64,000 nt of DNA from Thermofilum sp. NZ13 (GCA_002855745.1 NDWX01000001.1:1-64000), one strand, 5' to 3'; shown: positions 35,347 through 43,943, counted from the stretch's first letter. Numbers and translations: made by a program. Notes: generated by a model not told the origin, from the letters alone.

Positions 35347-35364
35347 GGTAACAGAATTGTTACC
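35347..35364. promoter_or_regulatory. Perfect palindrome in the AbiE promoter (probable autoregulatory operator)
   Basis: GGTAACA-GAAT-TGTTACC, 7-bp arms. It sits just downstream of TATA-like GTTAAAT (35337-35343) and before the AbiEi frame, where the antitoxin would repress transcription. The first ten bases GGTAACAGAA also occur in a similar palindrome at 62434-62453. Confidence 0.55.
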
Positions 35365-35369
35365 AAGAA

Positions 35370-35960
35370 TTAACGTCGAAGCTGTACGAGATTAGGGACA
35401 GGCTGCTGTCTTCCGGGAGGCTGGTCTACAGCCTAGACCAGCTGGCGGTGCTCCTAGGAGTGCCCGAGAGCCACGCCAAGGTTTACGCCTCCCGCCTCGT
35501 GGCCAAGGGGTGGGCGTGGAGGCCGAGAAGGGGTTTCATCAGCCTGACTAGGGACGACTTCGTGCTCGCCACGCAGCTATTGGAGCCCTCGTACGTTTCG
35601 ATGCACGCCGCTCTGCACCTGCGGGGCCTCCTCGACCAGGTCCCATCAACCATTGAGTGCGTGACCACGAGGTACAGCCTCCGGCTGAGGGACCTAGGGA
35701 TCGTCTACAGGAGGGTGAAGCCCAGCCTGTTCTTCGGGTACGAGAGGGTGGAGAGGGCTGGGAGCTACGTGTTCGTCGCCACGCCGGAGAAGGCCCTGCT
35801 GGATGCCGTGTACTTCGGCTACTCGTTGCCGGACTGCGGCTTCGCCGACCTCGAGACCCTGAAGAGGCTCGCAAGGGTGTACGCCAGCCAGCCTGGCCCG
35901 TGGGCCAGGAGGGTTGCCGCATGGGTGAGGCTCGTTGCTAGGAAGGGAGGATGTGCTTAG
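35370..35960 (+). CDS. AbiEi-type antitoxin / transcriptional regulator
   Basis: The frame is open from 35352. The winged helix reads SSGRLVYSLDQLAVLLGVPE with SHAKVYASRLVAKGWAWRPR after it, then the AbiEi C-terminal domain (YVSMHAALHLRGLLDQVPST, VATPEKALLDAVYFG). No ATG, GTG or TTG precedes the helix. The expected leaderless start falls at a TTA (35370) or ACG (35373), and the first usable codon is GTG 35448, which would cut off helix 1. So the start is uncertain or lost. Antitoxin of a type IV pair; the toxin gene overlaps its end. Confidence 0.65.
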   Translation, partial: LTSKLYEIRDRLLSSGRLVYSLDQLAVLLGVPESHAKVYASRLVAKGWAWRPRRGFISLTRDDFVLATQLLEPSYVSMHAALHLRGLLDQVPSTIECVTTRYSLRLRDLGIVYRRVKPSLFFGYERVERAGSYVFVATPEKALLDAVYFGYSLPDCGFADLETLKRLARVYASQPGPWARRVAAWVRLVARKGGCA

Positions 35961-36681
35961 ACTCGCTAGGGCTAGGGGTCTCAGAGCGTGGCAGGAGGAG
36001 AAGAGGTACGTCCAAGCGTTGCTCTTCTACTCGCTGAGGAGGCTCCCGCTCGTGGCGAAGGGCGGGACCTACCTTTGGCTCTTCCACGGCTTGAACAGGT
36101 TTTCCGAGGATCTCGACTTCACGCAGGTTGGCGAAATTGAGCCGGGTGACCTAGAGGAGGTGAGGCTGAGCCTCGAGCTCTTCGGAGTGAGGAGCACTCT
36201 GAAGGTCCTCGAGGACGATCGGTTCACCTTAACCTTCCGGGTCGACGCGCGGGGTCCGCTGGCTACTTCAGATAAAGATCTCTGCCGAGTGCGCGTGGAC
36301 ATAAGCAGGCGCGAGCCCTTAAGGCTCCCGCCGATCCAGGTGGTGCTCGACGAGCCCTTTTACGGGATCCCAATCATTTTCCTGAAGGGCATGGACCTCC
36401 GGGAGGTTCTCGCGGAGAAAATACGGGCGGCGCTCGTCAGGGGGGAAGCCAGGGACGTCTACGACGCGTGGTTCCTCATCAGGAAGGGCGTAGAGCTGGA
36501 TGCCTCCATCCTTTCCGAGAAGCTGGCTTTCTACGGCCTCGAGTGGTCGCCCTCCCTTTGCGGCAGGCTCACGGGAATCGGCGGCAATTGGGCTAAAGTG
36601 CTGAAGCCGATAGTCTTCGGCTCCGTGCCTGAATTCAGCTCGGTCCTCGAAACAGTTTTCGAGGCGTTGGGCTGTACGTGA
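35935..36681 (+). CDS. AbiEii-type nucleotidyltransferase toxin
   Basis: 248 residues from a TTG overlapping the antitoxin gene by 26 nt. Motifs: KGGTYLWLFHGLNRFSEDLDF (nucleotidyltransferase motif with the D-x-D pair), CRVRVDIS, EKIRAALVRGEARDVYDAWF (family RDxYD). AbiEii enzymes transfer nucleotides to tRNA or other targets and stop growth when the antitoxin is limiting, as in phage infection. Appears intact. Confidence 0.82.
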   Translation: MLGREDVLRLARARGLRAWQEEKRYVQALLFYSLRRLPLVAKGGTYLWLFHGLNRFSEDLDFTQVGEIEPGDLEEVRLSLELFGVRSTLKVLEDDRFTLTFRVDARGPLATSDKDLCRVRVDISRREPLRLPPIQVVLDEPFYGIPIIFLKGMDLREVLAEKIRAALVRGEARDVYDAWFLIRKGVELDASILSEKLAFYGLEWSPSLCGRLTGIGGNWAKVLKPIVFGSVPEFSSVLETVFEALGCT

Positions 36682-36768
36682 CGGCTCCCAAACTAATATT
36701 AACCGTGGGGGGGGGTGATCAAAAACAGGTGACTGCCGCTGACCAGCTCCGGCAGCGGCTTTCCGGTT

Positions 36769-38562
36769 GTGGTGATGGGAGAAGCTAGCTGGCGGGACGT
36801 GCTAGGGTGGCTCGAGGAGGGCTACATGAGGTTTTACGGTGAAAAGGCCCCGAACGACCTTTACTTCAGCTGGAGGGCAAGTGTCCCCGACGTGCTGGAG
36901 GCAGCTAGGGGTTACCCTGTGCTGGTTGAGTACCCTGTGCTCGGGGGGCTCGACAGAGTAGACTTCGTGGTTGTCGGCTCTAGAAGGGCGCTGGTGGTTG
37001 AGTCGAAGTGCTGGGTGTGCAGGCTGAGGAGGAGGGGCTACATCGTTGAGCCAGAGGTGAGCGAGCGCGTGGATCCATGCTACCAGCTCGAGAACTACCT
37101 GGCCAAGTTCAAGTACATCCACAGCGCCTCGAGTCGCTTTGAGTTCAGAGGTGTCGTGTACGCTAAGGGCTTCAACTACAGGAACGGTTGCAACGTCGCG
37201 TTTACGGTTGAAGAGCTGAGAGAGGTTGTGGACGAGCTGGGCCCACCTGGGGGTGAGGAGGAGGTCAGAGCCATACTTGAGGGGCGCTTCGTGATCTCCA
37301 AGACTCTGATCGACTTCATCAGGGAGAGGAGGGATGAGCTCCTCAAGTCCGCGTTCGACACTCTTCTCGGCGGTGGCTATGGTCTCACAGCCCAGCAGAT
37401 CGCGATAGCCGAGGAGATACTCGAAGCCGTGGAAAGAGGCGAGGACAGGGCTTTCCTAGTACGCGGGGTAAGCGGCTCCGGTAAGACCCTCGTAGCGGTC
37501 ACGGTTTTCCTGGAGGCTTTGGCGAAAGGTAAGAAGGCGCTACTCGCGTACAAGAACAACAGGCTCATCAACACCCTGAGGAAGGTATTCCCACCTCCCG
37601 TAGCCGGCCTGCTGAAGTACTACGCAACCGGCCCACAGGGGAGGTTCAGGGGAGTGGCCGAGAAGAACTTCCCCGTGGAGAAGTACGGGGTGCTCGACCT
37701 GATCGTCTACGATGAAGCGCAGCGCATGAGCAGCGCGAACATCGAGTTGAGCCTCACTCGTAGTAGGGTTAAAGGGTACTTCTTCGACGACGAGCAGATT
37801 CTCGTGGGGGACGAGGAGGGCACGCTCGAGGTCTTCCAGAGCAGGGTAGCCGGTGCCGGGGTCAGCGCGGCTTTCTACGAGCTGAATAGACCTGCCCGAA
37901 TCCCCCTTTCCTACCTCAAGTCTGTAAGAGACCTGCTCAACGGTGAGGGCTTCCGACCGGAGGGGTTGCAGTTCAAGCTCTACGAGGATATCCGGGAGAT
38001 GTTCAGGGAGTTGAAGAGGCTCCACCTCAGCGGGCAACGCGTTGCTCTCGTGTGCGCCTTCACAGAGACCCCAGGTAGGCGAGGGGGCGGCAGGACGGAC
38101 GACAACAGGAGGATCGGCTACCCCCTCTGCAGGAAGGCTGACCCTGCCGGCAAGTGCGTGGAGTGGTCCGACCTCGACATCTACAAAGGATCGGGCCTAG
38201 ACGTCTACTGGTTAATGGACGAGGAGACGGAGTACCCAAGGTACTGGTCCGGCGAGCTAGAACCCCTAAGCTTCTGCGCCTCGGTGTACGGCTCGTAGGG
38301 CTTCGAGGCAGAGCATGTTGGTGTAATTTGGGGCAGAGACCTGGTATGGAGGAACGGGTGGACCCTGAACCCGGAACCAATAACTGATGATGTGGGCGGC
38401 GAACGGTTGCTGAAGGCCCTTGCCCGATCCGACCCCGCAAAGGCCTTAAGGTTGCTCAAGAACAGGTACCTTGTACTGCTCACGCGAGCCACCAAGTCCG
38501 TCCACCTCTTTGTCGAGGACGCTGGGACGAGAAGGTACCTCGCCTCCCAGCTTGGCAACTGA
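36769..38562 (+). pseudogene. DUF2075/Schlafen-like helicase with nuclease-like N-terminus, interrupted by TAG
   Basis: From GTG 36769 (or ATG 36775). N-terminal ~130 residues resemble a NERD/REase domain (VDFVVVGSRRALVVESKCW; Asp65, Glu78, Lys80). The helicase core has Walker A GVSGSGKT (233-240), AYKNNRLINTL and Walker B IVYDEAQRM. At 38296-38298 a TAG stops the frame inside the family's QGxE motif: SVYGS-stop-GFEAEHVGVIWGRDL, where CAG would restore Gln. The frame then continues with the last motif KNRYLVLLTRATKSVHLFVE to 38562. As written, the 509-residue product lacks both final helicase motifs. A 7-bp stem (36735-36741/36753-36759) lies in the leader. Confidence 0.7.
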
Positions 38563-38613
38563 ACGGGGCAGACGGGTTGCAGGAGGTCTCGATGAGACGG
38601 AGGGGCTTTGCGG

Positions 38614-38775
38614 CTACAGCTTCCCGTGATCTCGGAGAGCCTTCACGACCGCTCTGAGGAGTCTTTCATCGTGGAAGGTCACCTCAGCCGCGAGCCTGCC
38701 GCCGACGTAGACCTGTAGCCTGCCGTCCTCGAGCCTGAAGGACGCCTTCTGGAAAAGCGATATGAGCTCGAGCAT
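38614..38775 (-). CDS. Small protein (53 aa), unknown function
   Basis: From ATG 38775 to TAG. The product reads MLELISLFQKASFRLEDGRL, then VYVGGRLAAEVTFHDERLLR, then a basic helix. A minus-strand TATA element (ACTTATAG, ~38801-38808) is ~28 nt upstream. Codon use fits the neighbours. It lies between the broken helicase and the DUF4143 ATPase gene; possibly a small regulatory protein. Confidence 0.4.
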   Translation of the reverse strand: MLELISLFQKASFRLEDGRLQVYVGGRLAAEVTFHDERLLRAVVKALRDHGKL

Positions 38776-38813
38776 GTGCACGTGGTAGAGTTTGAGTGCA
38801 CGCTATAAGTGCG

Positions 38814-40043
38814 CTACGCCTCGATGAGGAACTCCTGGAGGGGGACAACTCTGACCAGCCTGGAGGTGGCGGCCTGCTCAGGAGTCTCGAGCGCCACGAC
38901 CGTCGCCTGTGCGCACCTCAGCTCCCTGCAGGCGCGCTCGGCTTTTTCGACGTGCCTTTTGTCGGCGCGCAGGGTGCACTGGTACACGTAGGTCGGTCCC
39001 CGGGGTTCCCGCAGGACCAGGTCGACCTCCTCTCCCGTCCTAGCCGTGTAGTAGGAGATCCTCTCGGGGTCACGGGCTCTCCTGAGGAGGTGGAGGTAGA
39101 CTATGTTCTCCAGCCTCCTCCCCAGATCCATGGGTTGCTCGAACAGCGTGGCGAGGGAGTGGTCCACGAGGTAGGTCTTCTTGGGAGAGATGGCTCTCTC
39201 CCGCTCCGAGAACGAGAACTTCTTGACGGTGAAGATCAGGAAGGCTTGCTGCATCGCGTGAACGTACTTTATGAGGGTCTTTGTGTCGAGCCTTAAGCCC
39301 TCGCCCTCCAGGAGCCTCCTCAAAGAGCGCCACGTGACCTGGTTGGCGTACTGGGACAGCACGTAGTAGAAAACCTCCTTGAACTCCGGTATGTTCCTAA
39401 CCCCTTGCCTCTCGACGATGTCCCGGTAGAAGACGGTCTCGACTATCGAGACGAGTTTTTCCCGGCTTCTCGTGAGCCAGACCTCGGGGAAGCCGCCCCA
39501 CCTAAGGTACTCCTCCAGCACGCCCCTGAGAGCACCCCTGCTCCTGAAGCCCTCCCCACCCAGCCCCCCAGCGACCTCCTTGAAGGAGAAGGGGAACACC
39601 ACGGTGGAGACGTATCTTCCCCTCAGCCGGCTGGGTATCTCGGACGACTGGAGCGTGGATGAGGAGCCAGATACGTAGATGTAGAAGTCTCTCATGTCGT
39701 GCATCCACCTTAGGTTGAAGTCCCAGTTCCTCCACTCCTGGACCTCGTCGATGAAGAGGTAGACCTTCCCTTCCCGGTACTCGGCCCTCACCAGCTCGGC
39801 GAACTTCCTGGCCTCGAGCCTCCTGAAGTAGGGCTCGTCCATGGACACGTAGACAACCTTCTCCCCTCGCTCGAGCAGCTCCTTGGCCCTCTGAAGCATG
39901 AGGACCGTCTTCCCAACCCTCCTGGCCCCCACAACGGCCACTACGTCCGTTGGCTCCGAGGGGAGCCTTACCTCACGCTCCACTAAGCTCAGGTTGCGGA
40001 GAGACTGCACGTACTCCTGCGTCGTCTCGAGAAGAATTCCCAT
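38814..40043 (-). CDS. AAA ATPase with DUF4143 domain
   Basis: 409 residues from ATG 40043, chosen because the minus-strand TATA box (40071-40079) lies ~30 nt upstream; a GTG at 40067 falls inside an operator. Walker A GARRVGKTV, Walker B YLFIDEVQ, sensor VSGSSS, then an archaeal DUF4143 region (YLRWGGFPEVWLTRSREKLV) and a C-terminal nuclease-like strand pattern (GEEVDLVLREPRGPTYVYQC). The group is widespread and poorly understood, often linked with toxins or mobile DNA. Its promoter carries two palindromes, so autoregulation is likely. Confidence 0.82.
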   Translation of the reverse strand: MGILLETTQEYVQSLRNLSLVEREVRLPSEPTDVVAVVGARRVGKTVLMLQRAKELLERGEKVVYVSMDEPYFRRLEARKFAELVRAEYREGKVYLFIDEVQEWRNWDFNLRWMHDMRDFYIYVSGSSSTLQSSEIPSRLRGRYVSTVVFPFSFKEVAGGLGGEGFRSRGALRGVLEEYLRWGGFPEVWLTRSREKLVSIVETVFYRDIVERQGVRNIPEFKEVFYYVLSQYANQVTWRSLRRLLEGEGLRLDTKTLIKYVHAMQQAFLIFTVKKFSFSERERAISPKKTYLVDHSLATLFEQPMDLGRRLENIVYLHLLRRARDPERISYYTARTGEEVDLVLREPRGPTYVYQCTLRADKRHVEKAERACRELRCAQATVVALETPEQAATSRLVRVVPLQEFLIEA

Positions 40044-40050
40044 AACCCCT

Positions 40051-40103
40051 GTGGACTTACAATCCACGGATCTTTATAAGCCTTGTGGATTTTCAGTCCA
40101 CAA
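40051..40103 (-). promoter_or_regulatory. Two GTGGA…TCCAC palindromes flanking the DUF4143 TATA box
   Basis: GTGGA-CTTACAA-TCCAC (40051-40067) and TTGTGGA-TTTTCAG-TCCACAA (40083-40103) have centres 34 bp apart, about three helical turns, and flank the TATA box (40071-40079) on either side. A dimer or tetramer bound at both sites would close the promoter. Confidence 0.6.
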
Positions 40104-40131
40104 CAAAAACTGGTTTTCAAAGAGCTTGGCG

Positions 40132-40860
40132 CTAGCCAAGGATCCTCAGGATCTCGCTCACAGTCCCCGTCAGGGCTTGTGAGAAGAGCTCCGCGAGGAG
40201 GTCCCTGTCCCCCTCCGAGCGCTGCAACTGCTCGAAGCGCTGGACGCAGTCGAGGGGCTTCACGCCGATGGCTTCGAGCTCCGAGCAGTCGTCACACATG
40301 TTGGCGACGACCCCGAGGCTGGGCACGCCCTCCTGCCTCAGGAACTCCAGCACACGCCTCGTGGAGACCAGGCTGAGCCTGTCGCACGCCGAGACCACGA
40401 GGACCCTCGAGCCCCTCGCGAGCCTCAGCATCTCGAGCAGGGCGTCCGAGAGGCCCGGCGGCGAGTCGACCACGAGCACTTGAGAAGACCACCTCGTCAC
40501 CGCCAGCACCTCGCGGAGAGCGTCGACGACCGAGCGCCCCCTAAGCGGGAGGGGCTTGTCCCTCGTGTAGAAGGCAACCCCCATGAGCTCGAGGTTCTCC
40601 TCCACCCTGACCGGCAGGACCCCCTTCTCCTCCTCGGGCATCACGGCCGCGGCGTCGACCCCGAGCATTATGTGGGTCGTAGGGTTCGTGAAGTCGAGGT
40701 CCAGCACGCCTGTCCTGACCCCCCTCCTGGCGAGCAGAACCGAGAGCGCGGAGGCGATCGTCGTCTTGCCCACGCCGCCCTTGGGGCTCGCGACCGGGAC
40801 GACGAGCCTCAACCCCGAGAGCCTCTCGCGTATGAGCGGCACCCTGAAGTCGAGCTCCAC
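40132..40860 (-). CDS. hypB: Mrp/MinD-type ATPase, probable hydrogenase-maturation HypB analogue
   Basis: 242 residues from a GTG, directly after hypA. Deviant Walker A SPKGGVGKTT (residues 25-34), switch DLDFTNPTTHIML, VLVVDSPPGLSD and an NMCDDC pair of cysteines. In Thermococcus the Mrp/MinD-family ATPase called HypB partners HypA and controls nickel insertion; the coupling here matches that. A general Mrp Fe-S carrier is the alternative. No hydrogenase structural gene is in the window. Confidence 0.75.
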   Translation of the reverse strand: MELDFRVPLIRERLSGLRLVVPVASPKGGVGKTTIASALSVLLARRGVRTGVLDLDFTNPTTHIMLGVDAAAVMPEEEKGVLPVRVEENLELMGVAFYTRDKPLPLRGRSVVDALREVLAVTRWSSQVLVVDSPPGLSDALLEMLRLARGSRVLVVSACDRLSLVSTRRVLEFLRQEGVPSLGVVANMCDDCSELEAIGVKPLDCVQRFEQLQRSEGDRDLLAELFSQALTGTVSEILRILG

Positions 40861-41256
40861 CTACCTCACCCGGACCTGAACACCTCGGCCCTTAACGATC
40901 TCGAAGTCCCTGCTGCCGCACCGGGGGCAGGAGTAGTACGAGTGCACGACCTCGGGGACGAAGTGTATCGCCTCCCTGAACTCCTCCCCCACGCTCCACT
41001 CGTCCAGCGTCCAGGTGTTTCCGCACACGTTGCACCTGAACAGAGCCTTCTCCCTGGTGATCGTGAAGCTCTCAACGCTGATCCCCTTCTCAGCCCTGAG
41101 GGAGCTCAGGAGCTCCTCCAGCGCTGTCCTGAACACCTCCTCGTCCACGGCCTGCAGCTCCCCGAGGACGACCTCCACGCTCTTCACGTCCCGCCCGCTC
41201 AGGACGAGCTCCTCGACGGTCCTGGTCACAGCCTCAGCCAAAGCCCACTCGTGCAC
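40861..41256 (-). CDS. hypA: Hydrogenase nickel-insertion protein HypA
   Basis: 131 residues from the GTG at 41256, chosen because HypA must start Met-His-Glu (VHEWALAEAV) and a minus-strand TATA (CTTTTATC, centre ~41281) is 25 nt upstream. Longer starts (to 41298) would bury that His2 nickel ligand. Zn site: CNVCGNTW and CPRCGSRD. The central block is longer than in E. coli HypA, as in archaea. Delivers Ni(II) to [NiFe] hydrogenase large subunits with the downstream ATPase. Confidence 0.85.
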   Translation of the reverse strand: MHEWALAEAVTRTVEELVLSGRDVKSVEVVLGELQAVDEEVFRTALEELLSSLRAEKGISVESFTITREKALFRCNVCGNTWTLDEWSVGEEFREAIHFVPEVVHSYYSCPRCGSRDFEIVKGRGVQVRVR

Positions 41257-41329
41257 AAGCGTTACTCGAGCCGGGGGATAAAAGCTTTGCCGAGGCAAAG
41301 AATATGAGCATCCTCGGCGTACACGGTTT

Positions 41330-42316
41330 GTGAAGGCTGCTAGGCTCTATGGGCCGCGCGACCTTCGAGTCGAGGAGGTGGAGGACCCGAGACCCCCTAA
41401 AGGCTGGGCCCTAGTCAAGACAAAAGCCGTAGGCATATGCGGCACCGACAAGGCCTTCTACGCCGGCACCTACCCCCTGTTCAAGAGGCCCCTCACTATC
41501 GGGCACGAGGTCGCAGGCGTCGTGGTTGAGGGCCCCGAGGAGCTCGCGGGAAAGCTCGTCGTCAGCGAGATCAACTTCCCGTGCTGGGAGTGCGAGCTCT
41601 GCAGGAGCGGGCTCTACACGCACTGCCCCCGCAAGAAAACACTGGGAATCGACTTCGACGGCGGGATGGCCGACTACTTCACAGCACCCATCACAGCCCT
41701 GCACGACGCGTCGGGCCTCGCTCCAGAGGCCGCCACACTCGCTGAGCCGCTAGCGGCCGTGCTGAACGCGCTGTCCCAGTTCCCGCCCAGGCCGGGGGAC
41801 AGGGTGCTGATTCTGGGAAGCGGTAACCTCGCCTACCTGCTCGCCCAGGTGCTTGCCTCGCGCGGGCTCTGGGACGCAGTTGTCGCAGTCAGGGAGGGAA
41901 GCCCGAAGGCGAGGCACTTCGAGGCGCTGGGGCTCGAGGTGGTCACGACCGCGGAGCTCGGGAGCTTCGCCAGGGAGAGAGCGGCTGGGGGCTTCGACGT
42001 AGTGTTCGAGGTCACTGGTAGCCCCGATGCGCTAGACCTAGCCATCGAGGCCGCTAAGCCGCGAGGGATTGTCCACCTGAAGTCAACCCCCGGAGGCGTG
42101 TTCAGAGCCGACCTGACGAAGGCCGTGGTGAAGGAGCTGAGGATCGTCGGCACGAGGTGCGGCACGTTCCGCGAGTTCAGGCAGGCGATCGAGCTGCTCA
42201 GGACGGGCAAGGTGAAGCCCCTAGTGACGGCGACCTTCAGCGGCGTCGACAGCGCCCCCAAGGCCATGGAGAAGTCGTTCGAGCGCGACCAGGTCAAGGT
42301 AGTTGTCAAGATCTAA
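41330..42316 (+). CDS. Zinc-dependent alcohol/polyol dehydrogenase (MDR family)
   Basis: 328 residues from a GTG with a TATA-like element ~27 nt upstream. Catalytic zinc ligands: GICGTDKAF (Cys), GHEVAG (His-Glu), CWECELCRSGLYTHC (structural zinc site). The dinucleotide-binding motif VLILGSGNLAYLLAQV has Ser in GxGxxA. FEVTGSPDALDLAI follows. It resembles archaeal glucose/threonine dehydrogenases, shorter at the C-terminus. Substrate is not determinable from the sequence. Confidence 0.85.
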   Translation: MKAARLYGPRDLRVEEVEDPRPPKGWALVKTKAVGICGTDKAFYAGTYPLFKRPLTIGHEVAGVVVEGPEELAGKLVVSEINFPCWECELCRSGLYTHCPRKKTLGIDFDGGMADYFTAPITALHDASGLAPEAATLAEPLAAVLNALSQFPPRPGDRVLILGSGNLAYLLAQVLASRGLWDAVVAVREGSPKARHFEALGLEVVTTAELGSFARERAAGGFDVVFEVTGSPDALDLAIEAAKPRGIVHLKSTPGGVFRADLTKAVVKELRIVGTRCGTFREFRQAIELLRTGKVKPLVTATFSGVDSAPKAMEKSFERDQVKVVVKI

Positions 42317-42380
42317 GCATATACGAGGTACCCCAAGCCGCAGATGCAACTAATTTATTCGCCACTGCGCTCCAGCCTAC

Positions 42381-42614
42381 GTGCACCTCGTCAAGATATC
42401 GCTCGAGCTCCCCGGGGACCTGTACTGCGAGCTAAGAAGGAGGGCCGCAGAAGAGGGGAAGCCCGTCGGTGAGGTGATCCTCGAGGCTATCCTGAGCTAC
42501 CTCGCCTCACCGCGCTCGCGAAGCAACGCTTACCTGGACATTCTCCTCACGCCAGTGGAGGGCGCCGGCCCCGAGGACTACTGCGTGGAATACGGGGGCG
42601 AAGACGTGGACTAA
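42381..42614 (+). CDS. Small ribbon-helix-helix-like protein
   Basis: 77 residues from a GTG. The first ~45 residues (VKISLELPGDLYCELRRRAA then EEGKPVGEVILEAILSYLAS) fit a ribbon-helix-helix DNA-binding fold. The acidic tail is typical of RHH antitoxins, but no toxin gene is adjacent. Confidence 0.55.
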   Translation: MHLVKISLELPGDLYCELRRRAAEEGKPVGEVILEAILSYLASPRSRSNAYLDILLTPVEGAGPEDYCVEYGGEDVD

Positions 42615-42662
42615 AGGCGTAGTGGTTGGTCTCGCGCGGATCCCATCGGCTCGGACATACCC

Positions 42663-43871
42663 GTGGACACCCGTGAAGGCTTCGGCTTAAACGATTTATA
42701 CGCTGGGAGGATAAGTCCCCCTGTGCTTGAAAGGCTCCGCAACAGCCTGAGGGCTAAGCTGCTCGTCTACAGCTTCACGTCCAGCCTCGCTGGGAACATA
42801 GTCTCCCCCTTCCTCTCGGTGTTCATATTCGAGCTCGCCGGGAGGAGCTTCCTCGCCACGAGCATCGGGAGCCAGCTGCCCGCGGCCATCTCCGCCTTTA
42901 TGTCCCTCGTGTGGGCGAGGATCTCCGACTCCACGGGTAAGAGGAAGGCATTCGTCGTGCTCTCCGCAAGCACAGGCATAGCCGCCAGCATCGCTCTAAG
43001 CTACGCCACGAGCATCGAGCAGGTTGTAGCCGTACAGTCGCTTGGGGCGATCACCGGGAGCGCAGGCGGCTCCGCCTTCTCAGCGCTCCTCGCGGAGAAG
43101 TTCCGGGACGGAAGGGGGGAGTTCCTGGGCAGGTACAACGCCGCGGGGGTCCTCGGCGGCTTCCTGGGCAGCCTCGCCTCTGGGCCGCTGTACTCCGCTA
43201 TCGGCTTCAGGAACCTCCTGAGGCTCAACGCCGCCCTCAACTTGATCCCGCTCGCCCTCATCCTCACCGTGCCGGAGGAGAACAGCGCGTCGAGGCCCAC
43301 GACCAGGGATATCCTCAGGATCCCCAGGGTGCCGAGGAGGTTCTGGAGGCTGTACGCGGCCAGGCTTCTCATGACGCTTCCGGGGGCGATAGGCGGCGGC
43401 GTCCTAGGCATATACTTCCTGAAGTACCTGAAGGGCTCGCCCGAGCTGTGGTCCGCGGTCGTTTCGCTCACAGTCCTCGCCGGGCTCTCCTCCATACCCT
43501 ACGGCAGGCTGGCTGACAGGCTATCGACGAGGCAGATGTTCACCCTAGCGGGGCTGGGCTGGGCGGCGCTCTACGCAGGCTACTACGCCTCCACAAACCC
43601 CCTGGTCTTCGCGGCGTTCTTCATATTCCCGGTCTGGCCTCTCTTCTGGGTGGCGTACTCCAAGGCCCTCATGGACATCAGCGACGAGACAGAGAGGGCA
43701 ACGTTCTACGCCTTCGAGGGTGTCCTCTCAACGGTGTACGGCTCAGCGATAGGGATGGCGTCGGGCTACTTGGCGGACATCACGAGCCCCAGGCTACTCT
43801 TCCTGATCTCCAGCGTAGCCGCACTGTCCGCGGCCCTCAGCGTGCGCTACCTGCTCCCCGAAACCGGTTAG
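42663..43871 (+). CDS. Major facilitator superfamily transporter
   Basis: 402 residues, about twelve hydrophobic helices in two halves. The loop after TM2 reads VWARISDSTGKRKAFVV, matching the MFS motif A (G-x-x-x-D-x-x-G-R-R/K), and its repeat PYGRLADRLSTRQMFTLAGL lies in the second half. The cargo is unknown; the phosphorylase/ABC sugar locus begins just downstream on the other strand. Confidence 0.85.
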   Translation: MDTREGFGLNDLYAGRISPPVLERLRNSLRAKLLVYSFTSSLAGNIVSPFLSVFIFELAGRSFLATSIGSQLPAAISAFMSLVWARISDSTGKRKAFVVLSASTGIAASIALSYATSIEQVVAVQSLGAITGSAGGSAFSALLAEKFRDGRGEFLGRYNAAGVLGGFLGSLASGPLYSAIGFRNLLRLNAALNLIPLALILTVPEENSASRPTTRDILRIPRVPRRFWRLYAARLLMTLPGAIGGGVLGIYFLKYLKGSPELWSAVVSLTVLAGLSSIPYGRLADRLSTRQMFTLAGLGWAALYAGYYASTNPLVFAAFFIFPVWPLFWVAYSKALMDISDETERATFYAFEGVLSTVYGSAIGMASGYLADITSPRLLFLISSVAALSAALSVRYLLPETG

Positions 43872-43943
43872 GACGCCGAGAGGCACGCGTGAAAAAGGAA
43901 AAGAGGTTGTCTTCGAAGCCGTTAAGGCTTGGGAGCGGGGTCT

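Noticed and set aside
36735-36759. GC stem-loop before the helicase gene as a riboswitch
   Set aside because: Only a single 7-bp stem is visible; no conserved riboswitch core.
13938-38298. UAG as pyrrolysine or reassigned codon
   Set aside because: Several well-supported genes here end in TAG (for example FeoB and the Fbp-type ATPase), and no pyl genes or suppressor tRNA were seen. Point mutations are simpler.
40480-41307. Rightward open frame opposite hypA/hypB
   Set aside because: Spans two well-supported leftward genes; no motif.
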